Origin: Zhongshania aliphaticivorans
Lineage (GTDB): Bacteria > Pseudomonadota > Gammaproteobacteria > Pseudomonadales > Spongiibacteraceae
Assembly: GCF_902705875.1 (NCBI RefSeq)
Contig: NZ_CACSIK010000001.1
Location: forward strand, 632,742 to 696,741
Reading direction: 5' to 3'
Length of the DNA: 64,000 nt
The notes under the pieces were generated by a model that saw only the letters and a list, made by a program, of their open reading frames with translations, had not been told where the DNA came from and did not search any database. The position numbers were made by a program, and so were the translations under genes. This document shows positions 45,568-54,656 of the stretch, piece by piece (within the stretch, counting starts at the first letter, position 1; each line of letters begins with the position of its first letter).

Positions 45568-47949
45568 TTATTTATTAAAAAATTGATTGAATAGCTGTTT
45601 GGCTGCCTCGCCGTTTTCACCCCCCATTTTTTTATCAATGAGTTCTTTTGCCTTTTCGTTGATTTTCTCTTTCGCTTTTTCTTTGGCAATATCTTCAATC
45701 ACCCGAAAATCTGGCAGACAACTCGTTGCGCCAACGCTGTCGAAAGCGGCTTTGCAACGAATGGGGATGTCGCGGTTGAGTAGTTTTTCGTTGTTGATTT
45801 TACAGGCCATCTCATTTTGATCAGCCTGAGCAAGGCGTGTGCTTATAACCACGTCAAAACTGTCGTCATTCAAATTGATCTTACCGTTGCCGCTTAATAC
45901 GAGCTTGGTAACGCCGGAGCTTAATGTTTCAATTTTGGCGACGCCATCTTTAATAGTGATTTTTGTTGTGGTGTCTTTTAAATCACTAAACATCGGCCAG
46001 TCTGTCGCGTCAAAGGTTTCCTGCTGAAACTTAGCTACCAACTGACAAAAGGCTTTTTCAATATTCATATTACTAAGGCGAAGCTCCTGTGCGCTTAGCT
46101 CTATATTGCCATTGAGTTGTTTTTTTAAGCCGGCCACGGTATTGCCGCTCGTGTTTAAATTAAAACTAACATCGCTAATCCCTGATAGCTGCTCAATTGC
46201 CGCCGCGTCTTTGAGTACTTTTCCAAGGGGGAGTTGTTTGCTGCTGCCCTTCATTAACATCCGCGCTTCTGTTGGTCTGCTGTCGAGCTGGGCATCAAGG
46301 GTAAACGGGCTGTCGTACACCGAGCCGCTGAGAGGGCTGATTGAGCTAACACCATTTTTAGTATTCAGTTGCAGTAATAGGTCTGTAAAGGGAAGCTGAT
46401 TTGCGGTTAGCGCGCCAATTTGTACTTTGGCATCTACATCTAAACTGTTTAAAAGTTCTCTAGGTATTGGGACTTCTGTGTCTCCCGCTGGTGAAGGAGT
46501 TTCAGCTTGTTTAGTTGTAGTCTCTTGTTTGCTTTCTTCTACAGGGGGCAGGTAGTGATCAAGATTGATGTTGTCGATGTTCAACGCCAGTTTGATTGCT
46601 TGGCTATCTCCTAAGCCGACACTTGCATTACCGCTAATGATGCTGCTATCTAGTGTTGTTCGCAGCTTGGAGACGTTGATGCGCTTGTCATCGCCACTAA
46701 TCGTGACCTCAGCACCTACTTTACTCAGGGCGTTGGGCTCGGCCATAGCAGGTAATTCTACACCAAGGGTATTCGCCACTTTTTTAAGATTGCTTGGCAG
46801 CAGCGTTAATGTGGTTTGGTAGCCAAGCGGACTCAAGGTGGCATTGGCGCCGCCGTTTAGGGTCATTGTTTCATTGCCCACTTGGGCTGTTAGTTTTAGA
46901 TCGCTGACGTTAACGGCATTTAAATCCTCATCAATGCGTAAACCACTGTTTAGCTTAAGCTGGGTGTCGATGGGAGCTTGTGTGGTGGCGCTATAACGGA
47001 TGCCGGTACTTAAGGTGATGGTGCTGACTTCGCCACCAGGAATGACACTGCCATTCAGACTCAAAGCGCTAATCTCAATGTCACTTCCATCGCTACCTGC
47101 ATAGCGAATGTCGGTGTCAATCAAGCTCAGCTTTGGTAGGCGCCATACGACGGTGTCGCCCAGTTTTAGTTCGGCGCCCACGTTTAATTCGCTATTTACC
47201 GATAGCGTGGCGAGTTCATTTTTTTGCTCAAGGCTTAGGTTTAGCGTGCTGTCATCAATAACAATATCGTTGAAATCGCTATTGACGGTAATGAGACTGT
47301 TGAGGTGAATACTCGCCTCGACGGATTGCTGTGAGTCAGTAAACCGTATGTCGCTTTCTAGCTCTAGGGGAAAGGCCTGGCTATTAAGTTGAATATCTGA
47401 GCCGCTAAGCGACAAACCGTCTAGTTCGATGTGCTGTCCAGTTTGCTTGTTTGAGTAAATAATTTGGCTGTTGCTTAGGGCTAATTTGGCAATGGCTAGC
47501 TGCAGGGGTTGGCTGCCGGTGTCAGCCGGCGTTGGTGTTTCTGGTGTGTTGCTGTCTTGCTTGCCAATACTTGTCCAGTTTCCTTTTCCGTTCTCGTCGA
47601 CGCTGAGTGAGGCCTTAACGCCCACCAGACTAATACCCTGAACAATAATATCCTTGTTCAGTAACGGCATTAATGCGACTGATAATTGGGCTTGTTCAAA
47701 GCGCATAATCTCAGCGTCGTCTTTGGGTGCGACACTGGCGCCGTTAATGACTATTTGAATATTGGGCCAGACTTGCCATGCTAGGTCGCCCTCGAGTTTC
47801 AGCGTAAGTCCTTGCTCGGCGGCAAGTGCCTCAATGTCATCTTTAAAAATATTGGGGTCTATCCAAAATGCCAGTGATGCCGCAGCGAGTACGGCAACAA
47901 GAACAACGCTGACAATAGTAATGATGGCGTATTTTAAGGCGCGGCCCAT
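45568..47949 (-). CDS. AsmA family protein
   Basis: A 793-residue protein with one N-terminal membrane anchor (YAIITIVSVVLVAVLAAASLAFWI) and a long periplasmic beta-rich body. The start IDPNIFKDDIEALAAEQGLTLKLEGDLAWQVWPNIQI is the AsmA signature. The C-terminal part NMNIEKAFCQLVAKFQQETFDATDWPMFSDLKDTTTKITIKDGVAKIE is the conserved AsmA C-domain. The family belongs to the bridge-like lipid-transfer proteins that affect outer-membrane lipid balance. The ATG at 47949 has GGAG 8 bases before it; the frame runs four codons further to a TTG. The last 40 residues are Lys/Glu-rich. Confidence 0.9.
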   Translation of the reverse strand: MGRALKYAIITIVSVVLVAVLAAASLAFWIDPNIFKDDIEALAAEQGLTLKLEGDLAWQVWPNIQIVINGASVAPKDDAEIMRFEQAQLSVALMPLLNKDIIVQGISLVGVKASLSVDENGKGNWTSIGKQDSNTPETPTPADTGSQPLQLAIAKLALSNSQIIYSNKQTGQHIELDGLSLSGSDIQLNSQAFPLELESDIRFTDSQQSVEASIHLNSLITVNSDFNDIVIDDSTLNLSLEQKNELATLSVNSELNVGAELKLGDTVVWRLPKLSLIDTDIRYAGSDGSDIEISALSLNGSVIPGGEVSTITLSTGIRYSATTQAPIDTQLKLNSGLRIDEDLNAVNVSDLKLTAQVGNETMTLNGGANATLSPLGYQTTLTLLPSNLKKVANTLGVELPAMAEPNALSKVGAEVTISGDDKRINVSKLRTTLDSSIISGNASVGLGDSQAIKLALNIDNINLDHYLPPVEESKQETTTKQAETPSPAGDTEVPIPRELLNSLDVDAKVQIGALTANQLPFTDLLLQLNTKNGVSSISPLSGSVYDSPFTLDAQLDSRPTEARMLMKGSSKQLPLGKVLKDAAAIEQLSGISDVSFNLNTSGNTVAGLKKQLNGNIELSAQELRLSNMNIEKAFCQLVAKFQQETFDATDWPMFSDLKDTTTKITIKDGVAKIETLSSGVTKLVLSGNGKINLNDDSFDVVISTRLAQADQNEMACKINNEKLLNRDIPIRCKAAFDSVGATSCLPDFRVIEDIAKEKAKEKINEKAKELIDKKMGGENGEAAKQLFNQFFNK

Positions 47950-48163
47950 TGTCTTCTCCAATAATTGAGTGGTATTTCTTTACTGCAAATGCAATGTTAA
48001 AGGTAGCTATGCGACGGAAAATTCACGTTAATGTGACTGTGTGTTTAAACTTACTCCGCCCAGCGCTTGTGAGCAAGAATCGGGTGGTATTGAAGAAGAA
48101 CGAACGGCACAATTCTAGCCAAGCCACTACTCTAGCCAAACCACTACATTAGTTTGAAGGTTT

Positions 48164-49021
48164 ATGAACTCGACAATAGAACAACAACATAATTATCAGC
48201 GAGTCGCTAGTGCTATTGCTTTTTTGAGTGAGCATCAGCAAGCCCAGCCCAGTTTGTCGGCGTTAGCTGCCCATGTTGGGGTGAGTGAAAGCCATTTGCA
48301 GCGCATATTTACTGAATGGGCCGGGGTGTCGCCAAAACAGTTTTTGCAGTTTCTCACTAAACAAAGTGCGAAACGCTTGTTGCGAACGAGTACAGTGATG
48401 GACAGCGCACTTGCGTGTGGTCTGAGCGGTAGCGGCCGACTGCACGATTTAATGATTAAGACTGAGCGAGTTACCCCCGGCGAATATCGCAATAGGGGTG
48501 AGGGCTTGCAGATCTATTATGGGTGTTGCCCATCCGCTTTTGGTGGCTGTTTCATTGCTGTAAATAAGCGTGGCGTGTGTAAATTAGCTTTCTTTGATAC
48601 TGCAGAAGATGAGGCAGGCTTACTTACCGAGCTGGCGAGCGAATGGTCAGCAGCAGAGTTAGTCAGGGATAACGAAAAAGCGGCGCAGTGGTATCAAGCT
48701 ATGTTTGCGCCAAAACCAGATAAAGAGCGTCAAGAAATCACCGTGCTGCTCAAGGGCAGCGAATTTCAAATGAAGGTCTGGGAGGCCTTATTGGCTATTC
48801 CGGTAGGCGAGGTTTGCTCGTATCAACAGCTGGCTGGGGCGATGGGTTCACCCTCGTCAACGCGGGCAGTCGCCTCTGCCATTGCGCGTAATAATATCGC
48901 GTACTTGATTCCCTGCCATCGCGTCATACGAGGTACGGGTGAGTTTAGTCAGTATCGTTGGGGGGCGAGGCGAAAGCAGGCGATGCTTTTGTGGGAGAGT
49001 GGGGATGGTTATCGCACTTAA
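48164..49021 (+). CDS. AraC-type HTH/methylated-DNA-protein-cysteine methyltransferase fusion
   Basis: A 285-residue Ada-like repair protein. Residues 10-105 form an AraC-family DNA-binding domain (LSALAAHVGVSESHLQRIFTEWAGVSPKQFLQFL). Residues 115-285 are an MGMT/Ogt domain with FQMKVWEALLAIPVGEVCSYQQLA and the active site IPCHRVIRGTGEF, whose Cys accepts the alkyl group from O6-alkylguanine. The N-terminal zinc domain of E. coli Ada, with its methyl-phosphotriester-accepting Cys, is missing. The protein may be a repair enzyme that also binds DNA as a regulator; whether it responds to alkylation is unknown. Confidence 0.9.
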   Translation: MNSTIEQQHNYQRVASAIAFLSEHQQAQPSLSALAAHVGVSESHLQRIFTEWAGVSPKQFLQFLTKQSAKRLLRTSTVMDSALACGLSGSGRLHDLMIKTERVTPGEYRNRGEGLQIYYGCCPSAFGGCFIAVNKRGVCKLAFFDTAEDEAGLLTELASEWSAAELVRDNEKAAQWYQAMFAPKPDKERQEITVLLKGSEFQMKVWEALLAIPVGEVCSYQQLAGAMGSPSSTRAVASAIARNNIAYLIPCHRVIRGTGEFSQYRWGARRKQAMLLWESGDGYRT

Positions 49022-49026
49022 TCTTG

Positions 49027-49038
49027 ATTACGCGTAAT
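49027..49038. promoter_or_regulatory. Perfect 12-base palindrome upstream of fadD3
   Basis: ATTACGCGTAAT lies 57 bases before the earliest fadD3 start. The half-site TTACG/CGTAA also occurs, with a 5-base spacer, upstream of ipdA at 55431-55445. Confidence 0.45.
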
Positions 49039-49094
49039 TAAATACACAAAAAAATACGCATTTCACTTGTTGTGCTGAAGGTGAGCTTCTAAAC

Positions 49095-50747
49095 TTGGCG
49101 TTACTAATGCCAGTTGTCCCTAGGAACTTGCTTGATATGTTATTGGAACCAGCCACTTCATTTCCTGATATGCCCCTCACGTTACCGCGTTTGTTTGGTT
49201 GGGCTGCCCAGCAATTTGGCGATAAGGCCGCAATTGGTGAGCAGACTGGAAATATCTCGTATACCGAATTAAATGATGCCCGACGGCAGGCCGCCAAGGC
49301 ATTTTATGCCATTGGTGTACGTCACGGTGATCGTGTTGCTATCTGGGCGCCAAATAGCGCCGAGTGGATCGTCGCGGCGGCAGGGTTGCAATCGGTGGGT
49401 GCCATACTGGTTCCCTTAAATACCCGATTACAAGAAAGCGAAGCAGCGGATATTTTGCATAGAGCGGGCGTCACTGTGTTAGTGACCACCGCTGAGTTTA
49501 GGCGTGCAGCGCCAAAATTGGTTGATAAGCTGACATCTGTGAATCACTGTATTTTGTTACCGGCATCATCCGAGCCAAGCGCTATTAAAGAGGAAATAAG
49601 CTGGGCGGATTTTCTTGCGCTGGCTGAGCAAACTGACAATGCTCAGTTCATTGCCATCGAGCGGGCAGTAAACCCCCATGATAGTGCCGATATGTTGTTT
49701 ACCTCAGGTACGACGGGCAAAGCCAAGGGCGTGTTATGCAGTCACGAGCAAAATATACGGGTATTTCAAACTTGGAGCGCGACGGTGGGGCTGCGCAGCG
49801 ACGACAATTATTTAATCATTAATCCTTTTTTCCACTCATTTGGTTACAAAGCGGGTTGGCTGGCGGCCATTATTTGTGGCGCCACTATTCTGCCTATGGC
49901 GAAATTCGACAAGCAATCAGTGATGGAGGCCATTCAGCGCGACAAAGTCACCATGCTGCCGGGTGCGCCGTCTTTGTATGAGATGTTGTTGGCTGATGAC
50001 AGCCGCCATAATTATGACTTGTCCAGTTTGCGTTTAGGTGTGACCGGTGCCGCATCGGTGCCGGTACAGTTGGTGCGCGATATGCGCAGTGAACTTGGTT
50101 TTGAAACGGTTGTGACCGCCTATGGCCTTACTGAATCTACCGGCGTGGTGACAATATGTCGGCCTGATGACGATGCAGAAATTATTGCCTCTACCTCTGG
50201 TCGTGCTATCGATGGCGTAGACGTAAAATGCGCCGACCCCAACACCGGCATCGAAGTTGAACGTGGCTGCGAAGGCGAAGTTTGGGTGCGGGGTTACAAT
50301 GTCATGCAAGCTTATTTTGATATGCCCGAAGCCACCGCAGACGCTATTACCGCCGATGGCTGGTTAAAAACGGGTGACATCGGCGTGATGGATGCGCAAG
50401 GATATTTGCGCATCACTGATCGCTTAAAAGATATGTACATTATGAATGGCGAAAATGTGTATCCCGCCGAAGTTGAAAAAGTCCTTTACGGTTTATCGGG
50501 GGTGGCACAAGTCGCGGTGATTGGGGTGCCCAAAGTACCACAGGGCGAGGTGGGCATGGCCTTTGTTGTGCGTAAGCCAGATAGCAAGTTAGACGTTGAT
50601 AGCGTAAGAACATTTTGTGGTAGTCAGCTTGCCTCATATAAAGTGCCTTATTACGTCGAGTTTGTTGACGCTCTACCTTTAAACGCGTCTGGCAAAGTCG
50701 TAAAAACCGAGCTTAAGACAATCGCGGCAGACCGCTTAAACAGTTAA
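49095..50747 (+). CDS. fadD3: HIP-CoA ligase FadD3-like acyl-CoA synthetase
   Basis: An AMP-forming acyl-CoA ligase of 550 residues if the TTG at 49095 is used. Motifs are the P-loop FTSGTTGKAKG, YGLTESTG, the adenylation segment TGDIGVMDAQGYLRITDRLKDMYI, and NASGKVVKTEL with the catalytic Lys. The central stretch INPFFHSFGYKAGWLAA and the surrounding sequence closely resemble mycobacterial FadD3, which activates HIP, the bicyclic propanoate left after steroid rings A and B are removed. The start is uncertain: the TTG has GAAGGTGAG 9 bases upstream, while ATGs at 49107, 49137 and 49170 also fit. Ipd, EchA20 and FadA6 genes downstream support the steroid role. Confidence 0.87.
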   Translation: MALLMPVVPRNLLDMLLEPATSFPDMPLTLPRLFGWAAQQFGDKAAIGEQTGNISYTELNDARRQAAKAFYAIGVRHGDRVAIWAPNSAEWIVAAAGLQSVGAILVPLNTRLQESEAADILHRAGVTVLVTTAEFRRAAPKLVDKLTSVNHCILLPASSEPSAIKEEISWADFLALAEQTDNAQFIAIERAVNPHDSADMLFTSGTTGKAKGVLCSHEQNIRVFQTWSATVGLRSDDNYLIINPFFHSFGYKAGWLAAIICGATILPMAKFDKQSVMEAIQRDKVTMLPGAPSLYEMLLADDSRHNYDLSSLRLGVTGAASVPVQLVRDMRSELGFETVVTAYGLTESTGVVTICRPDDDAEIIASTSGRAIDGVDVKCADPNTGIEVERGCEGEVWVRGYNVMQAYFDMPEATADAITADGWLKTGDIGVMDAQGYLRITDRLKDMYIMNGENVYPAEVEKVLYGLSGVAQVAVIGVPKVPQGEVGMAFVVRKPDSKLDVDSVRTFCGSQLASYKVPYYVEFVDALPLNASGKVVKTELKTIAADRLNS

Positions 50748-50778
50748 TTCCTAGGCATATAAAAAGCCGGAGCAAGAG

Positions 50779-51282
50779 ATGACAGTATTTAGTGACGGTG
50801 ACCATTTACGTCCCGCACCCTCCCAGCATATGGATGAAGTAGATCATCGCATTGTGGCGCATTTACGTCGCGACGGTCGTATGCCCTATAAAACCTTGGC
50901 CAATGAATTAAACCTCACTGAAGCGACGGTGCGATCGCGAGTGAAACGGCTTGAAGAGGGCGACAGCCTGCGCGTGGTTGCCGTGACAGATTATGAGGCC
51001 GTGGGTTATACCATGATGTTGGCAGTGGGTATTCAGGTAGAGGGCAGGGCTGCCGATGTGGTGGCTGAAGACTTAGCTCAATTCGACGAGGTATTCTCGG
51101 TATGCCAGGTGATTGGCACCCTAGATATTGAAACCCTCGCCGTGGCCCGTGATCAAGAGCATTTATCTGAATTACTGCTGCGCCTTGGCGAGGTGCCGGG
51201 GGTAAGAAAATTAGAGCCTTCTATCGCCTTAGACGTGTTAAAAAATCAATCCAATTGGGTGCCATTTGGGCATGCCGTATAA
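50779..51282 (+). CDS. Lrp/AsnC family transcriptional regulator (first of two)
   Basis: A 167-residue regulator. The N-terminal helix-turn-helix is DHRIVAHLRRDGRMPYKTLANELNLTEATVRSRVKRLEEGD and the C-terminal half is the RAM ligand-binding domain (VGIQVEGRAADVVAEDLAQFDEVFSVCQVIGTLDI). It starts 31 bases after fadD3 on the same strand, with GGAGCAAGAG upstream of the ATG. Its closeness to fadD3, and the absence of a KstR2-type gene, make it a candidate regulator of the HIP pathway, possibly sensing a CoA thioester. That role is inference. Confidence 0.88.
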   Translation: MTVFSDGDHLRPAPSQHMDEVDHRIVAHLRRDGRMPYKTLANELNLTEATVRSRVKRLEEGDSLRVVAVTDYEAVGYTMMLAVGIQVEGRAADVVAEDLAQFDEVFSVCQVIGTLDIETLAVARDQEHLSELLLRLGEVPGVRKLEPSIALDVLKNQSNWVPFGHAV

Positions 51283-51321
51283 GGCAGTGTTTTCAAGAAA
51301 CCGAGAGAAGGAAAATGCCCA

Positions 51322-51792
51322 GTGGCAAAAAAACTATTAGATGAGCAAGACCGCAATATTTTAGATGGCTTGGCCAAAGACGCCCGCATCAGTAATCGCA
51401 AAATTGCCGCCGATTTAGGTATTACCGAAGGCACCGTGCGCAGCCGAATCAAGCGTATGGAAAATGAAGGTCAGGTGCGTATTACCGCCATGACCAATAT
51501 TGCTCGCCTGCGCAATCCCACGCTGGCGTATATTTGGGTTGAAGTAGAGCGCAGCGCTCAATGCGACGACGTTGCCAAGCAGCTAGCCGAGGTGCCAGAA
51601 ATTGGCTTTGTGGGCAAAATGCTGGGCCGTTTTGACATATTGGCCATCACCCTAGTGCAGGATAATGCGGAATTAGCGCGGTTTTTACACAGTAAAATTA
51701 CTGGTTTGAGCGGTGTGCGTCGTACTGAGTGTTCACTGGGCGTGAATTTTGTAAAACATGATTACCGAATGAGTCGTATTGTTGATGCTTAA
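51322..51792 (+). CDS. Lrp/AsnC family transcriptional regulator (second of two)
   Basis: A 156-residue paralogue of the preceding gene, with the helix-turn-helix DRNILDGLAKDARISNRKIAADLGITEGTVRSRIKRMENEG and a RAM domain. The GTG start at 51322 is required by frame; AAGGA lies upstream, and a nearby ATG at 51314 is in a different frame. The two paralogues share the T(E)xTVRSRxKR recognition helix, so they could bind related sites and form hetero-oligomers. It is probably cotranscribed with fadD3 and the first regulator. Confidence 0.88.
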   Translation: MAKKLLDEQDRNILDGLAKDARISNRKIAADLGITEGTVRSRIKRMENEGQVRITAMTNIARLRNPTLAYIWVEVERSAQCDDVAKQLAEVPEIGFVGKMLGRFDILAITLVQDNAELARFLHSKITGLSGVRRTECSLGVNFVKHDYRMSRIVDA

Positions 51793-51815
51793 GCCCTAAG
51801 CTTTAAGCATCGTAT

Positions 51816-53030
51816 TTAAAAGACCATCCACAGCGGATTATTCTCGTCGCCTAATGCCCCTAAATACTGGCGTTCAACAAACTTGCCCTCGGCATTTTTT
51901 AAGGGATCGGTTTCAATTTCTGCGTAAAGCGTGAAGGGCGCGTCGCGGTGCAGGCCAGCCTCGGCCAATAAAATTGCCGCCTCATATTGGCGATGACCGC
52001 TACGCATAGACGACGTGCCGTAGGCGTGTCGGTATAGCCCCCAATCGTTAATCGCGTATTTTTTCCAGCGTTCTTCATTATTTTGTGGCGGCTTGCCTTG
52101 CCAGCGGAACGTCGTTTGCCTAATGCTGGTGACGCCGCTGCTGCGGCCAATGTGAATGCGTTCATTCACTAAATTCGGCGTTAATCCAGCATGAAAATAG
52201 ACCCGCAGCTGGTCGTAGCCCTTAGCGCTTTTTTCTTGAGGAGCGTCACAGGCAATAAAAAGCCACTGTCCGTCGGTTTTAAAGTAGAGCACTGTTTGTG
52301 ATGCCTCATCGACGACCAAGGCTGTGGCGTCGTCCCATTCGCCTTTGTCGATTACGCCATCTAAGTTGGCTTGATGTTCGCTGAATTGGATACGATTTGG
52401 TGTAATGCCAGCGTCAGCGATACGACTTTGGGCAAGATTGCTGCGCGCCGTTTTAATTTTGCGTTCAATACCGCTGCTGTCGTAACTACTGCTTTTAGAG
52501 GAGCTTTTGCGGCGAATATACGATGTTTTGCTCAGCTTGGTTTGGTAAAGGCTGTCAAAACTGTCACCGGCAGCCAAGATGTCGGTATTTATACTGGGCT
52601 TAATATCACGGGGCAGTGAAATAGATTTGGGCCTACCTTGAGTGCTTGCTGTATTTTGAGTTGGTTGCGCGACTTGTGTGGTTTGCACTTTTTGTCGCGG
52701 CGATGACGCAGGGCTATCTCGAAGAACAAAATAATAAATGATCCCTGCAAAGATTAAGGTATCTACCAAAAAAAACATCGCCAGAAACGATTTGTTAAAA
52801 CCGAATGTTTTGGGTTTTGAGTTAGGTAAAACCCCTGTGTCTTGTGGTAAGTCATCATTAAAATACCAAGGCTTTTGCTTTTTGAGGGTGACAAGTATTT
52901 TTTCGACCTCGGCCTTGGCGTGACTTAAATCGCAGCTGGTCGCTTCGCGATACAGCTTAATCGCCTCTATTTTCTGACCCTTGGTCAGTGCTTTTTCAAT
53001 GTCGTAGGCTTGTAGCGCAGTTAATGCCAT
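51816..53030 (-). CDS. Membrane protein with L7/L12 C-terminal-like domain and CBM9/DOMON-like domain
   Basis: A 404-residue protein with an unusual domain order. Residues 8-50 (IEKALTKGQKIEAIKLYREATSCDLSHAKAEVEKIL) resemble the C-terminal domain of ribosomal protein L7/L12. One membrane helix follows (about 80-103, FLAMFFLVDTLIFAGIIYYFVL). A Ser/Lys-rich low-complexity linker comes next, and then a beta-rich domain (about 225-404, NLDGVIDKGEWDDATALVV...) that looks like the CBM9-like sugar/haem-binding fold. The L12-like part would be cytoplasmic and the CBM9-like part periplasmic. Function is not known. It is divergent from the RDD gene. Confidence 0.68.
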   Translation of the reverse strand: MALTALQAYDIEKALTKGQKIEAIKLYREATSCDLSHAKAEVEKILVTLKKQKPWYFNDDLPQDTGVLPNSKPKTFGFNKSFLAMFFLVDTLIFAGIIYYFVLRDSPASSPRQKVQTTQVAQPTQNTASTQGRPKSISLPRDIKPSINTDILAAGDSFDSLYQTKLSKTSYIRRKSSSKSSSYDSSGIERKIKTARSNLAQSRIADAGITPNRIQFSEHQANLDGVIDKGEWDDATALVVDEASQTVLYFKTDGQWLFIACDAPQEKSAKGYDQLRVYFHAGLTPNLVNERIHIGRSSGVTSIRQTTFRWQGKPPQNNEERWKKYAINDWGLYRHAYGTSSMRSGHRQYEAAILLAEAGLHRDAPFTLYAEIETDPLKNAEGKFVERQYLGALGDENNPLWMVF

Positions 53031-53189
53031 TATAACGTTCCCTATTGTATGGGCTTATTGCCTAAGCTTACTTTGGTCGTACTGCGTTTGGCTTGTGAAA
53101 CTTGCAGTGCAAGGCCGTTGTCTTTAGCGTGACGAACACTTTAAAGCAGTGTATTGGCCAATAGTATATAAAACCATCATGGAGTCATC

Positions 53190-53705
53190 ATGGAAAGCAC
53201 CACGCAGAGCACCGTACAGCCAGTTGAATACGCCGGATTTTGGATCAGGGTACTGGCGTCTATCATCGATACTTTTCTATTTGGCTTGATCCTGATCCCC
53301 ATCATTGCCCTGAGCTTTGGTGATGCCCAGTGGACCAGTGTCGAGGGCAACGGCATGCACATGTCCACCATGTCATTTGAAACCCTGCAAGTTCCCGGCA
53401 ATATCAACCTGTTGCTCAACTACATCTTACCCGCCATCGCGGTACTGGTGTTTTGGATATATAAATCCGCAACCCCCGGGAAAATGGTGCTAAAACTCCG
53501 CATTGTCAACGCTAAAACCGGCGAAAAACCCAGCGTCGCCCAGTGGTTAATTCGTTACATTGCCTACTACTTGTCGGCAATGGTATTTATGCTCGGCTTT
53601 ATCTGGGTAGGGCTAGATCGCCGCAAACAAGGCTGGCATGACAAACTGGCGAATACCGTTGTGATCAGCACCAAAGATAAAGAGCCAGTGCACTTTGGTG
53701 GGTGA
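53190..53705 (+). CDS. RDD family membrane protein
   Basis: A 171-residue protein with three or four hydrophobic segments. The family name-giving pattern is present: the Arg in AGFWIRVLASIIDTFLFGLILIP, then Asp residues, and WIYKSATPGKMVLKLRIVNAKTGEKPSVAQWLIRYIAYY, which is highly characteristic. RDD proteins are small integral membrane proteins of mostly unknown function; some are linked to Na+/H+ antiport. It has its own upstream region of 159 bases shared with the divergent L12-domain gene, and a hairpin after the stop. Confidence 0.88.
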   Translation: MESTTQSTVQPVEYAGFWIRVLASIIDTFLFGLILIPIIALSFGDAQWTSVEGNGMHMSTMSFETLQVPGNINLLLNYILPAIAVLVFWIYKSATPGKMVLKLRIVNAKTGEKPSVAQWLIRYIAYYLSAMVFMLGFIWVGLDRRKQGWHDKLANTVVISTKDKEPVHFGG

Positions 53706-53760
53706 AATAGCTTAAAGAATGCGTATGTATTAAAGTGACCAAGCTATACGTTCGCATATA

Positions 53761-53793
53761 AAAGCGCTGTGCTCATATAGTCGACAGCGCTTT
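53761..53793 (+). terminator. Hairpin after the RDD gene
   Basis: Perfect 10-bp stem AAAGCGCTGT/ACAGCGCTTT with a 13-base loop, 55 bases after the stop codon. The T run is only three bases, so it may act as a terminator or a transcript-end stabiliser. Confidence 0.5.
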
Positions 53794-54004
53794 GGAGAAT
53801 GGATTTTAAAACAGAAACATGGGGATATGCGGCAGTGCAGATGACCTCCACCAAAATTACAGCTTCGCATGCTCGTCATGTTGTGATGCGACTGTGTACT
53901 AGTACTTGATTTTTCCTTTTTAAATTAATTTTTTCTAGCTATGGTGAATCAGTTTCACTGAGAAAACTGGAATTTTCATATTTTTTAATGTTAGGTAATA
54001 CGAA

Positions 54005-54595
54005 ATGTATTCACTTGAACAAAGTATTGAGTTTGAATCACAAGCCAATCCACATTCATGGTTTTTGGTGGCTAGCGAACTTCACGAGCAGGCAGAGCTC
54101 TTAAAAGAGGAGTGCACATCTAAAATTATACGGCATGACAGAATAAGTGGAAGCTCATTTTCATGGGGTACCTCCAATCGAACCGTGATACTGCTAGCAG
54201 GATTTGCATTGGAGAATCTCTTGAAAGGCTTCTTAATTTATGAACATCCAAGCTACGTGAAAAATGGATTTCTTTCAAAGAAACTTCAAACACATAAGCT
54301 TACAAAACTTGCCAAAGAATCAACTTATTTGCCTTATAAATCTCAAAGTTATAACACGCTTAAATACTTTGAAGATGGTCTTGAATCTTGGGCTAGGTAT
54401 CCTTGTGGGTTAAATTGGGCGCAAACTAAAGATCCAAATTTACTCACTAAAAAGGTCTGGAATAACTATCTTTGGTTGGTAGGTGTATACGAAGCACGCT
54501 TTAAAAAAATTATGTTAAATGGATGGGAAGGACCACATCATTTTGAGGGCTCATTTGAGATTACGGGAGATTGGTTGCAGAAAAGAAGAAGTTAA
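54005..54595 (+). CDS. HEPN-like hypothetical protein
   Basis: A 196-residue protein of unknown function, not recognised as a named family. The middle part (VILLAGFALENLLKGFLIYEHP...LQTHKLTKLAKES) resembles HEPN-type helical proteins, in which a helix with a conserved Glu-Asn-Xaa-Xaa-Lys precedes a His-containing loop. HEPN proteins are often RNases in toxin-antitoxin, abortive-infection or CRISPR-linked systems, or partners of nucleotidyltransferases. The R-X4-H motif of nuclease HEPNs is not clearly present. The gene is distinctly AT-rich and is followed after 61 bases by a 57-codon ORF, so acquisition by transfer is likely. Confidence 0.6.
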   Translation: MYSLEQSIEFESQANPHSWFLVASELHEQAELLKEECTSKIIRHDRISGSSFSWGTSNRTVILLAGFALENLLKGFLIYEHPSYVKNGFLSKKLQTHKLTKLAKESTYLPYKSQSYNTLKYFEDGLESWARYPCGLNWAQTKDPNLLTKKVWNNYLWLVGVYEARFKKIMLNGWEGPHHFEGSFEITGDWLQKRRS

Positions 54596-54656
54596 TGAGG
54601 GCAGAGGTATTGATTAATAAGTAATCAGGTTTTAGAGAGATTTTCGAGGTTTTAAA

